NCBI RefSeq assembly: GCF_947179165.1
Contig: NC_077244.1
Span: forward strand, 11,286,449-11,350,448
Reading direction: 5' to 3'
DNA length: 64,000 bases
Source of the DNA: Solanum dulcamara
Taxonomy: Eukaryota > Streptophyta > Magnoliopsida > Solanales > Solanaceae
Positions 39,123 to 49,642 of this stretch are shown one piece after another. The notes beneath the pieces were generated by a model, which searched no databases, was not told the origin of the DNA, and saw only the letters and a list, made by a program, of their open reading frames with translations. The stretch's first letter is position 1; each line of letters opens with the position of its first letter. The translations under genes were made by a program, and so were the position numbers.

Positions 39123-39348
39123 GGTACTAAGTTACTCACACTCAATGTTTAAGACTTCTATAATACGGTTCTTTTGAGTCCTCATATTGCATGTTCATGA
39201 AGTTGAATTTTAAAGTTATTTTTTATGCTTAAATTTAATGATTTCATGGTTGATGCATTTCAAGTGTCATTGGATATATGTTGGGCTGCTAGTCCTCGTG
39301 CCAAGTCCCCCTCTATGCTAATGTTCTCATTCGAGGACGAATGTTCCC

Positions 39349-39360
39349 AAGGGGGAGATA
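39349..39360 (+). other. Polypurine tract of the Tekay-like element
   Basis: aagggggagata lies one base before the 3' LTR start and is the expected primer site for plus-strand synthesis. Confidence 0.85.
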
Positions 39361-39361
39361 T

Positions 39362-41610
39362 TGTAACACCCCAAAAAATTTCTACGCCAAGACCCGAACA
39401 ATTTCTCATAGGCATATAGGATCGAACTCGATGAATTCTAGTTGTATATATAAGTTAACATCAATTACTAAGTAATTGAAGGGTATTATATGTGATTTAG
39501 GGTCATAAGGGATCCCTAAAACCAAGCCAAGTCCAAAGAATTCGTCTTGGCTAATTTTCCGAATGAGTTTGTATAAGGGTCAACTTCAAACAACCATATC
39601 TACTAGAATATAGCGAATTGGGTGGACCATGATCTATCAAATTAAAGGTCTTTGAGTCTTCTTTCCAACGCCACCAAGATTGCAATTTTTGGAGTTTGGA
39701 GTCAAAAGTTATGACCATTTTACGACAAACTATCACTGCAGAAATTTTTGGCCTGGCGCTGCAGTGGCGCCCCGCGCCACTATAGCGCCCGAAACTAGCC
39801 TCAGTAGTTTGGGTGCTGGCGCGGCGCGCCAGCTATCACGCCAGCAGGGTTTTTGGCTCGTTTTCCAGATTTTAAGGTCATTTTAGTCTCTTTTTTGTTT
39901 CAAACCAAAGTGAGGTCATTTTGGGGACTAAATTGACCCTATCTAAAGATCCTAAACCTTCTAACTCTCTCATTTTTCTCACAATTAGACTCAATATACT
40001 AAACTCCTCTCCTCTCAAACTCTCCCAAGAGCTTCAAGGCAAGTTTGGGGTTTCCAATTCAAGACATTCAAGTCTCAATTCTTCCTCAAGTTCTCATAGA
40101 GATTTTATGTCCCCAAGGTATGTGGGTTTTCATCCATGGGTTCTTCCACCCATAGAGCCCAAATGTTTTTCTCAACTTTGTATATAAATTCTAAATGATG
40201 AAATCTTATGGTATTTTACATGATGATTCAAAATGCATATATTATGGTATACTTGAAGCTTATTATGTTTAAATGGATATGTTGACTCTTAATTTCAAGT
40301 GATGAGTTTTTAGGGATTTTCATACTACGATTTCAAATGTATAAATTCTTGAATATTTGAAGTTTATTACCTATATTGACTTATGTTGATTCATATTTAC
40401 ATGAAATGGATAGTTTATCAAGGTACTTATATGAAGGTTTGAAAGTAGTTTTAAAGTGCATATGTTGGGTTATTTTAAGATGTTTGATTAGATGCATTCA
40501 TATCACTCTCATGCATACAAGTATTCTTTAAATGTATTTGAAAGTTATATGAAATGAACCCACCTAGTTTTCTTATGTTGAAATGAAAGTTATGAAGCAA
40601 ATGCCCATGATTAAGGGAATCTTGAGAAATGATTGAATGATGATGAAAGGGCTTTTAGCCCATGAAGGTATTCAACGTGAAGGGATAATTCTCACATAGT
40701 TGAATCAAATAAAATGTTTAATGAGCTATTCCACCGAAAATGATTTGATGTCTAAAATTATACAATGCTTATGTTATTATGATATATAAATGCTATTCCG
40801 TGGGATTTGACCTAGCACCGAATGTAGCATGTAGATGGGGACTCGACCTAAGGGGTCCTTAAGTAAAGTCTCATGTTGCAGTAACTATGTGCCACCATAA
40901 GAGCCCTTGTCGGCTAGGCCCTTGTAGCCACCGAATGTTAAATAAATGAATGTAAATTGAATGGAGTTCTACCCGGCAAGTAGACTCCCCGTGCCAACGT
41001 AGGGGGTTATGTTGGATTTCATGTAATAGCTCGTATGGTCTTAAATGTCGGTTATGGTTATTTCCCCACAAAAATGAATATTTTAAGGTTTCCTATAATG
41101 ATGTTCAATGCATGCATTCACTCATGCATATTGATTTTCTCATGTCCCTCTTATGTTCTTCATTTCATAGCATACTCACATACTTAGTACATTCAAAGTA
41201 CTAACGCATACTTTTGCCTACATGATGTCACCATGTAGGAACCGACGCCGCCCCTCGATCTCCTCCACGTGGCTAACTCGTATTAGTTGAAGATTTGCTA
41301 GTGGTGAGTTCCCATGTTTCGGGAACAACATCCCTTTTATTCTAAGCTTTAGTTATGTGGAATAGTAAGACTTTATTTAAAGCATTTCGTGACACTTATA
41401 TTGAGGGTGAGCTAGGGACATGTCTTAGCCCCCGCCAAGTCTATTAGTAGAGGTATGTTTGGACATAAATAGATAAATATTTTTATTTTCGCTTATTATT
41501 ATTTACCATTAACAATGAAAGGCTTAATAAATGCTAAGAGGCTTGGGTGAGGTACCTTCGGGTATCTCATTCGCCGTGTCACGTCTAGGCCCTAGGCTTG
41601 GGTCGTGACA
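39362..41610 (+). repeat. 3' LTR of the Tekay-like element
   Basis: This 2,249 bp LTR has the same ends as the 5' LTR. It lacks the second copy of the 18-bp GC-rich unit. Most differences from the 5' LTR are transitions. Confidence 0.95.
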
Positions 41611-42846
41611 ATTATGATAAAGAATGTTAATTTTCTTAAATATGTTGCTTATCTTGCATTGTTGTATTAAAACCTTGGAGTTTGTGATGAGTCCCAAAAG
41701 ATTTTTTAAATGAATAGATGAACGATTGGATAGGTTTGTATATTGTTATAAATGCATATTTAATCTACTCTTGAAAGATATTATTGGGATTGATCAGATA
41801 GTATGATCGGGAAAGGTTTGATTGTGATAGAGTTGATGAGTTGACAAGGTTCTAAATGAGACTTGTCGATGTGATTTGACTGAGTTGATTGGATGGAGTT
41901 TTATGAGCATTAAGTCTTGGAAGGAGTATCGAGCACCGAATTGGGTAAGAGTAAGTAATAACTCAAATCCAATAACTACGTCGCCAAACGTAGGAGGGGA
42001 TGGAACCGTTAAAGTCGGATGCTTCTCCAAAATTATTGTCCTGACATTATAGAACTTGGTTGGATTGGATCCATGATTGGTTGATTCGTTCATACCCTGG
42101 CAAAGTATGAACGGACGTGGAAACAACGTCGGCTTGTTGTACTATCACTGGCTCATAAGTGATGGTTGTTGGATAAGAGAAACTCACATATAGGTCTTGA
42201 TAGTACTCTGAGTCGGATTGGGTTGAATTGTATGTGAATGGTCCCGTCTAAACCATATTCTTGTTTAGACTTAGGACACTTGATTGAGTTGTTCTTCTTT
42301 CTGAGTTGAGATTCCGAGTTGGTTTGATTCTTTATGATGTTGTTTCATTCGGCCATTTTACATACTCGTACATTCCATGTACTGATGCCATTTGGCCTTC
42401 ATCATTTCATGGTGCAGAGACAGGTACTAGAGATCATCAACCGACGCACCGTTGAAGATTTTCTCACTTTCAGCTAGTTGGTGAGTCCTCCCAATTTTCG
42501 GGGGATGCCGAGATTATTGTTATAACTTTGTTTTATTTCCTTTATTTTGACTTTTGGTAGCCATGAACTTGTCATTGACACCTCCTAAATTGTTGATAGA
42601 GGCTTTCATAGACTAGAGTGTGGAAGTGTTGAATTGTCCATTTTGACTAGTTTTATTTTAGTTAGTTATTGATTGGGAATTTGTTTGTCCTTTGGCCCTA
42701 AATTACGAATAATATTCTTATAATAGAGTCTTCCGCCGATAGAATGTGAATGAATGAAAGTGTGACTGGACCAAGTGGTTCTCTTGAAGGCTAGAAATGG
42801 CTTTTGAGTGCCGGCCACGTCTAGGGTACCCTCCCGGGGCGTGAGA

Positions 42847-43345
42847 GGGTTGATTTATGTGAAAGTTGTAGTTGAGGAGGTTCGATTGGATGAAATGAGT
42901 TCTAGTGTTCTATTAGATTTACCTTGTTTGTTATTGGCTTGTTAGTATCGTGTTGTTTGGTACTCACTTCTTGCTATCTACACTTGCGTAGGTTCTAATC
43001 CCAAATCGTAATATTATTTCTTTTTTCTTATCTGAGGCTTCGAGGAGACTTGAGAAGTTGCTGATTGATGTCGGTGATCTCCCTAGTCCCTTTTACTATG
43101 CTTTGTTCTATTTGAAAAATAAAAATATTGAGACTTGTAATTATCTTTCATTTTCGTTTTATTTAGAGGCGTGTACATGTGACAATCAATCTTTGGGGTT
43201 ATTGCAGTTGATTAAAACTTCCGCTTTTATATATCTATCTTATTTAAATTGCTTTTATATTATCTTTTCGTAGTTGTTTGAGTTTAGGCTGACTTGTTCG
43301 GTGGGATTGAATAAGTATCATCACACTTGAATTCGAATCATGACA
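42847..43345 (+). repeat. Last piece of the split right LTR of the oldest gypsy
   Basis: It begins at the duplicated GGGTT and matches 3640-4259, including ttgctatctac, cttgtaattat-like words and aggctgacttgttcggtggga. It ends tgaca at 43341-43345, taken as the LTR terminus. Confidence 0.65.
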
Positions 43346-44736
43346 CGTTCTTACAATTATAGAACTTAAGCTTAGCCATATTCCTTTTTTTTTGGAACAG
43401 AAATATGTTTCTCTCCTTGTTGATTGACCTTACGCTTCTTTTAGATTTTCACATGTTGGAGTGTATTACCATTCTCGAAAGTGTCATAGACACATTTAGA
43501 GTTTTAAGAGTTTCTTGCTCTTACAGGACAGTTGTTTTTCATGTTTCATATTTTATAGTTATCACCTTTGTTAAGCTCGCCAACAATATTTGTTATAGCA
43601 GTTGACATATTGGTTTAAACAAGTATAAAGTTACGTGAGACAAACTATGTACTAATTGTAGCCTAAATTTATGTATGTAATAATTCTTAAAAATTATTAA
43701 CTATGTCAATATTCATTTCACATCGGGTTCAGAATTGAAAGTTCAATTAGTTTTCCATCATCATGTAAATTTCATTATGTTAGAAATCGAACATAATTAA
43801 TTATCTAAGAAAAACTTATCTTAAATCACACAAATTCAAGATTGAAAAGCATAAATTATATATAAGTCATATAATTTAAATTATAATAATAATAATTAAC
43901 ATAATAATTAAATTATAAATTCATATAAGTCATGTCACATATAAACAATCATTAAACAAACTAAATACACATTACCACTTTTATATTTCTTCGTGAACAA
44001 GAATAGATAAAATAAAATTTATACGCAAGTTCATAGACAATTTATATCTTATAGGCATCCGTCTTTTTAACTTTCAAATTAATATGGATCCGAATTGAGG
44101 TATATAGGTAACTCTATCCAATTTCTTTCAATTTCGAATCTCAAAGATCTAGGCATCATTTTCCTTGCGAGTCTAAGCCCTCTTAGTTGAATTCCATATT
44201 TTTCAGCAGTATCAAGTAATAAACATGGTTTAGATATACAAGGATGCATAGTGTTCAGAAGTCGTGCCATCACAAGTAATTATCAGAATCTCGCTGACTA
44301 AAGCTAAAGTTTATCACAATCATTGTTTTCTTTCTCCAATGTATACTCACAATTTCTAAGATTTAATAAAAAGTAAGAACGAACTTGACCAAGCAAGATA
44401 GGTACCAAGAACTTTTATTTTCTCTCTCCGCATCCCCCTAGTGTGACAAATAATAATCTAACTATGGGCCCCAAATATCCCTTTTGTGCAAATCACCCAA
44501 AATAAACTCCTAACATTCTATAGAAACTCTGAAAGAAAAATGCACCCCATCTTAACCTTCATAACTCAAAAAGAAATAAAAGAAGAAATATCAAGCCCTT
44601 GCATCAAATACAAATTCAATAGTTTCAACCTTTTCTTGGTACACTCAACAGTATATCAACTTGTCACAACTAAAACATGGAAACTAAATTTCTAATAGTT
44701 TAACTAATAAATTTCTAATAGTTTAACTAAGCAATA
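43346..44736. other. Intergenic, downstream of the transporter gene
   Basis: A+T-rich sequence without a recognised gene. It should hold the 3' untranslated region and polyadenylation region of the minus-strand transporter gene, which ends at 44737; the exact site cannot be read. Confidence 0.5.
44079..44273 (-). CDS. Possible small or fragmentary protein-coding frame, unknown
   Basis: A 64-codon frame (MMARLLNTMHPCISKPC ... IELPIYLNSDPY) has a protein-like composition with evenly spread charged and hydrophobic residues, unlike the microsatellite frames elsewhere. It lies 464 bp beyond the stop of the transporter gene on the same strand. I recognise no family, signal peptide or motif. It may be a gene relic, part of an exon, or chance. 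Confidence 0.25.
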   Translation of the reverse strand: MMARLLNTMHPCISKPCLLLDTAEKYGIQLRGLRLARKMMPRSLRFEIERNWIELPIYLNSDPY

Positions 44737-46689
44737 TTAGTTCATTCCATTTCTTGCTCTATATGTTTGTCCATCACCTTTAGAATTGTCTAACATAGTT
44801 GTTTCATCAGCTAATTCTACATCTGTTCCCTTGCATCCTTCAGTAAACTCTTCCAAGGGTTTGTATGTATATAATGATGCACATATAAGATAGTATACAA
44901 AATTTACTACTTGTAATCCAGCCATAAGCCAGTAAAAGTTTTCAAGTCTTCCCCTGTTGAGAGTCCTATCTGGTAGCCAATTCCTTTCTTTTCCAGTATA
45001 CCGATGAACTAGAGTTACTATAAATGTACCTAAGTAATTTCCAAACGATGAAACTAACGAGTTAAGTGCAGCTCCAGTGCTTCTCATGCTTTCAGGGAAT
45101 TGTTCAATGAGAAATTCAAGGTGCCCTACACTCATGAAAACTTCAGCTACTCCGTGAAGGCAATACTGCGGAACCAACCAGAAGACGCTTATAGGAATGA
45201 CATGAGTCGTTGGCTGATCCAGTAAGTTATGATCTGCAGCTGCTTTTTTACGCTTAATCTCAGCAAGTGCTGAAGTTGCAGTAGCAAGAATATTAATGGC
45301 GAAACCTATTCCCATTCTCTGTAAGCATGTAACGCCTGATTTGTGTCCTGTGAATCGACGAGCAAAAGGAACAAAGAAGCGCTCATAAAGTGCAAGGCCA
45401 ATTAGCACCGTTAGGACGCTGAAAATAGACATGCTGGCTGGAGGTATTTGGAAGCTGTGGGATAGATGACGATCCATACTTCGGGCCTGTTGGATTGTAA
45501 AGCTGCCTACATGTGAATGAGAAGCAAAATGTAATATCCCTGCAGACCAAATCGGTAGCATCCTTAGGATGCACTTCAGCTCTTCCGTTCTATGAACAGT
45601 AGATAGCCTCCATAAATTTGGCTGGCACGATTCTTTCATGTCATCGTCAGTTACTACAGCCGCTCGATCAATCCACCTTAACCAATTGGCTAAATTAGTT
45701 AAGCAACAATAGGGTTGATTTATCAAATGGTCGCTCAACTAATAGTTATTTCTCAGAAAGTCATCTTCTTCTTGATTTCAATTTTTTCTTCAACAAAGAA
45801 ACTGTTTTTTGAAATAATAACTATTAATCAAGTGACTATCGAAGAAATCAACTTAACAGTAAATAAAACTACTACTAAAAGAGCATAATTTATTTGCAAG
45901 TTGTATTTATAAACTCAAAATTTTAGCTCTGTCTGCGGCTGTTGAATTTACAAACTAGCATCTGCACTGATTCATTCTTTTTGCAAGTTAATTGATCTGT
46001 CGAGTTCTTTGAGCTATTTAATGCTACATATTGGGGTTCATAATACCATAACAAAAGTTACTTAAAATCAATCGCCTTACTTGAACTGATTAGTGTGCAA
46101 AAGCCTTCCATCGTGTGAGATAGCAGAATCGAGCTCTCTGTTCTCATATAAGAGGCTATTATCGTCTGGAACAACAACTTTTCTCTTCCTCACTGAGGCA
46201 ACAATGACCTGTGTCAATCTGATAAATGGACTTCCTCCTGGTTCTTCTTTTCTGTAAAATGGATTTCCAACAACAAACGCGACAACAGACAATGCCATGG
46301 CAATTGTTAGAAGTCCAAGACCCCATCCCCAACTTACGTTATCTTGGATATAAACGACAACAGTTAATGCAGTTAGCGTAGACATTGTCACGCAGAAATA
46401 GAACAAATTATAAAAGTTCCACTTTCGCGATTCTACTTTAGATTTCCTCATGTCCAACTGGTCAGCAGCAAAGGTAACGAGACAAGGTCTAAGGCATCCA
46501 GTACCAATAGATGTCAAAAGGAGGCAGATGTAGAGTGCCCAAAGCTGCGAATTCGAAGCTTCTTTGCAATTCTCCTGAGTTGGACATGGTGGCGGACGGA
46601 ATTGTGGCATGATTGCTGAGATGGTTGTGCTTACCAGTCCCTGTATATTATGTTATAAACAGTAAGATTCTATTTCAACCCAACCCGAT

Positions 46690-46725
<36 letters not shown>

Positions 46726-49642
46726 CGTGCACAGTCAGGGGTTAAGCAACACCCCCAAGCCTTAACATAAATAATCAAAGTAAAAATACAAGGAGGGGGA
46801 CATAAACCTTACCTCCGATCCTATGGTGGTTCATAAGTCGGCTAACCTATTAAAGGTCGGCTAACTCATCCCCGATACAGAGAAGATACTAACTATAACT
46901 AGAAAGCATTAAACCTGTGAGAGGACTCCTCCCGGTACAATTCAACTATGAAAGCATAAATGAGGGAGACTCTCCCCTTCCATGAGAAAAAAGAAAAGAA
47001 AAGTACACTAGTCCTATTCCAACTATGCTACGTACCAGACATAGCTACATTGAAGAAGAACAAGTATACGAAACTTCTATCTCGCATGGGATGGGAAAAT
47101 TCTTTTCATCTTTGCTCTTTTTAGTCTTGTCGTACCAAGTAAATCCAGATGAAATATGCCATTGCATCAGTATCATGATTATCAACTACGGGGGCTGAAA
47201 AGAGTTGAAATATATGGAGCTATAGTTTCCAACAGCCTTGGAGTTGTTGTGGAGAAAATTGATAGCCTGAATTAGCCAAGGAAGCAAACAAACATGGTTG
47301 TTGCAGTCTTGTACCCAATTCCTTGCTGCCTCTATAGTTGCAGTGGTAGCATGATTGTTGTTGCAGGTTAGGTTCAGTAGTAGATACCTATTTTGGTACC
47401 TGCACAGGCAAACAACACCAGAAAAACACACAAACAAACTATTGTGTGCTGCATATGCTGTATTCTGCTGCTGTGCTGCATATGGTAGGTACAAATGGTG
47501 GTTGATGATGAAGGCTGCAGTATCCTTGTGATGCCAAGTATTCTCAACTTTGAAGTTGTAGCAGGTGTGCATCAGTGAACCTGCATTAGCAATTAACAGA
47601 GGGGCAAGCAATTGTGGGAAGAGAAAAGGCTGATGCATGTTTTTGTGCAACTCCTTGTTGCTTCCATTGTAGTTAGGCTGCTTATTGGTCTTTGTTTTGA
47701 GATGGTTAACCTTCTTGGAGTACCTGCACAGAAAAACAACACCAACAAACTTGTATTTGTTTCTTGTCTGATGCAGGTTGATGGACTTGTTGCTGAGGTG
47801 TGTTGATAATGGAGAATGTGGTTGGCAATCTGATTGTTCTGCTTCATAGTAGCCCCAGGTTGCTGCAGCCTTTGTAGCATTTCTAAAGGGGGTCTGCCAG
47901 CTACATTGATGAAGCTGAGGATGACTGATGGGGATCAATGCAGATTCTGGGAGTGAGCTGCAGCTGGGGTACCTGCATAAAACAAAATCACCAAACCTCA
48001 CTGCCAAGGAGATCTGCAGGCTGCTGTACCCATAACCCGATCATTTGATACTCTTAAGTAAGATTATCAAAAAAAAAAAAATTATGTTAGCTATGAGCCA
48101 ATTTAGCGTAGCTAGTTCATAGATAGTTCCAACTTTTTTTTTTTGTAGTGCATATTTGGTTAAACAAATTTTGTACTCCCTCTGTCCTATTTTATGTAGA
48201 ACTATTTAACTTACACTATATTTAAGGAAAAAAGTAAGATTTTTGAAACTTGTGGTCTAAAATAATTCTTAGATATTTGTGTGGTTGTAAATCATTTCAT
48301 CAAAGATAAAAAGGAGAATTTTAATGTTAAATTATTTTTAATTAGAATAAAAGGATACACTTTTTTTGGACGGACTAAAAAAAAAATGTGTCACATAAAA
48401 TGAGACCGAGTAAGTATGTTTTACACTGTTGCTTAGTGCTCATAGTTCGTTATTGCTCAGGCTGTTGACATATTCCTCAAATCCTAGTTCGGAATGAGAA
48501 ATGACAAAGCACTAGAAGAACCTAAGCAATATTATATCCATGTGTCTAGGAGTGGAAACGAACGGGTCGGATCAGATATGGATTGGTCGAAAATGGATAA
48601 AATATCTAACTCTTTCATAGTTAACATGGATAAAAGAGTAGGTTAATCGGCGGGTAATATGGATATTCATATTATTTAAGGCTTCAAAAATAGTCAGGTA
48701 AAAACACAAACTAAAAGTCAAAATAAGTTTCAAACTTCCCAAATATAAAAACTCATGAAAAATAAAGACAAATGAGTATTAGTAATTTGAATATTCAATT
48801 TTTTTAATGAATTATATTCATATTTGATGTATTTTTTAAAAATGAGTTTCTAAATTTTATATTTAATGGATCGAATTAAATGATTATTTTTGAGAGAGGA
48901 AATAGAGGCATACCATCTCATAAATTATAGACCCAACAACAATAGTCCAAAATCTGCCAGCAAATGAATCAGCAACAAGAGCACCAATAAGTGGAGTGAA
49001 ATTTGAAACACCACTAAAGTTGGCTAAGGTGTTGGATGCTTTTATTAAAGGCACATTTAGCACTTGTGTTAGGTATGTTATCAGGTTGCTATGAAATCCA
49101 ACCCCAACAAATCTGTCACATACTTCATTGGCTGTTCAACAATATATAATAAAGATTGTTAATTCTTCATTCATTTTCAATATGTAGTACAATAAATGAC
49201 CATCTCTAGAGTTTTATAATATCAATGTACTTGAATCAAATCATTGAGTAATTTTGCAGCTTTACAACTTCCGTAAATATACTCCAATAGTTCATTTTCA
49301 TTAGAAAAAGACCAAATATATCCATAAAGCATTCGTATGTCCTTTGTTAATAGATTAATTCACATACTCTTATAGCTTTTTATAAATTAAAGACATATTA
49401 AGATTAACGTTGAATGATAAATTAAAAAAAAGACATATGCGAATGAAACTATTAACGAAGGAATATCGATTTTAAATATTTTTAAAATATACTTGAAGTG
49501 AGAGCTTACCAAGTATAAAGGGCATTGTTTTCATTCCTCCAAGCTTCCTTTTTTCTATTTCATGAATTGTCTCATCTTCCTCTTTCTCAACATTTTCTTG
49601 AACAACCATCTCTTGCTCAGCCACCTTCATATTTTCACTCAT
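44737..49642 (-). CDS. NRT1/PTR family transporter, NPF3-like, four exons
   Basis: A proton-coupled transporter of the plasma membrane or another cell membrane. The related Arabidopsis NPF3.1 is reported to carry nitrate or nitrite and gibberellin; the substrate here is inferred only. Exons: 49510-49642, 48914-49131, 46081-46640 and 44737-45676. All junctions are GT-AG and join in frame to 616 residues, near the usual 590-610. The start is the first ATG in a good context, giving an acidic N-terminus MSENMKVAEQ. Landmarks: MKTMPFILANEVCDRF (helix 1), LVADSFAGRFWT, GTGCLRPC, FYNLFYFCV, WRLSTVHRTEELK, PQYCLHGVAEVFMSVGHLEF, PESMRSTGAAL and NRGRLENFYWL. About 12 membrane helices are expected. The usual ExxER/K motif reads E47-V-C-D50-R51. 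No stops or frameshifts, so I take it as functional. Confidence 0.93.
46693..48033 (-). mobile_element. Poly(A) retroposon with a long open frame, in intron 2
   Basis: About 1.34 kb flanked by a duplication aacccgatcatt (46682-46693 and 48034-48045; the last Ts merge with the tail). A T run of about 31 nt at 46694-46725 is a poly(A) tail on the minus strand. These are signs of LINE-mediated insertion. On the minus strand a 273-codon frame (48007-47186) starts MAVRFGDFVLCRYPS and contains three similar stretches ending in CRY (VLCRYPS, VVFLCRYSKK, VVCLCRYQNR). It is rich in Asn, His, Gln and Cys, with no reverse transcriptase or other known domain. It may be a non-autonomous element or a retrocopied transcript; I cannot name it. 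Confidence 0.75.
48174..48410. mobile_element. Stowaway-type MITE in intron 2
   Basis: A 237 bp element between TA dinucleotides (48172-48173 and 48411-48412). The ends are inverted repeats: ctccctctgtcctattttatgt at the left and acataaaatgagaccgag at the right. TA duplication and a CTCCCT-type terminus are marks of Stowaway MITEs, mobilised by Tc1/mariner transposases. Confidence 0.85.

Larger units (their letters stand above)
32052..41610 (+). mobile_element. Nearly intact young Tekay-like chromovirus
   Basis: A complete 9,559 bp element: LTR (32052-34318), PBS, one gag-pol frame with chromodomain (34533-39122), polypurine tract, LTR (39362-41610), with perfect target duplication ATTAT at 32047-32051 and 41611-41615. 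By eye the LTRs differ at roughly 35-40 positions plus one 18-bp repeat-number change, so it is the youngest large element here. The chromodomain and domain order place it in the chromoviruses, most like Tekay/Del. Six in-frame stops but no frameshift disable it. Confidence 0.95.
28697..42846 (+). mobile_element. Solo chromovirus LTR split by two later insertions
   Basis: It starts tgtgacaccaccaaaatttc and ends ggggcgtgaga, where cgtgaca is expected. Perfect duplication GGGTT lies at 28692-28696 and 42847-42851. Removing the two nested insertions leaves about 2.43 kb, a normal LTR length for this family, with no internal region, so it is a solo LTR formed by recombination. Its parts are 28697-28823, 30974-32051 and 41611-42846. 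The first parts align with the Tekay LTR at 32052; the last part (gtacattccatgtactgatgcc, ccgacgcaccgttgaagat) aligns with the later half of the same LTR type. Confidence 0.82.
46641..48913 (-). other. Intron 2 of the transporter gene, enlarged by insertions
   Basis: A 2,273 bp intron with donor ATG|GTATGC and acceptor ATACAG|GGACTG. A retroposon (46693-48033) and a Stowaway MITE (48174-48410) make up about 70 percent of it. Intron 1 (49132-49509) and intron 3 (45677-46080) are 378 and 404 bp. Confidence 0.88.

Noticed and set aside
48560..48720. Possible second MITE in intron 2 (acgggtcgg...cgggtaatatgg)
   Set aside because: The sequence has a repeat-like look, but I find neither clear inverted ends nor a target duplication.
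44737..49642. Transporter gene as a pseudogene because its frame is split into pieces
   Set aside because: GT-AG introns join all four segments in frame to a full-length protein with all family landmarks.
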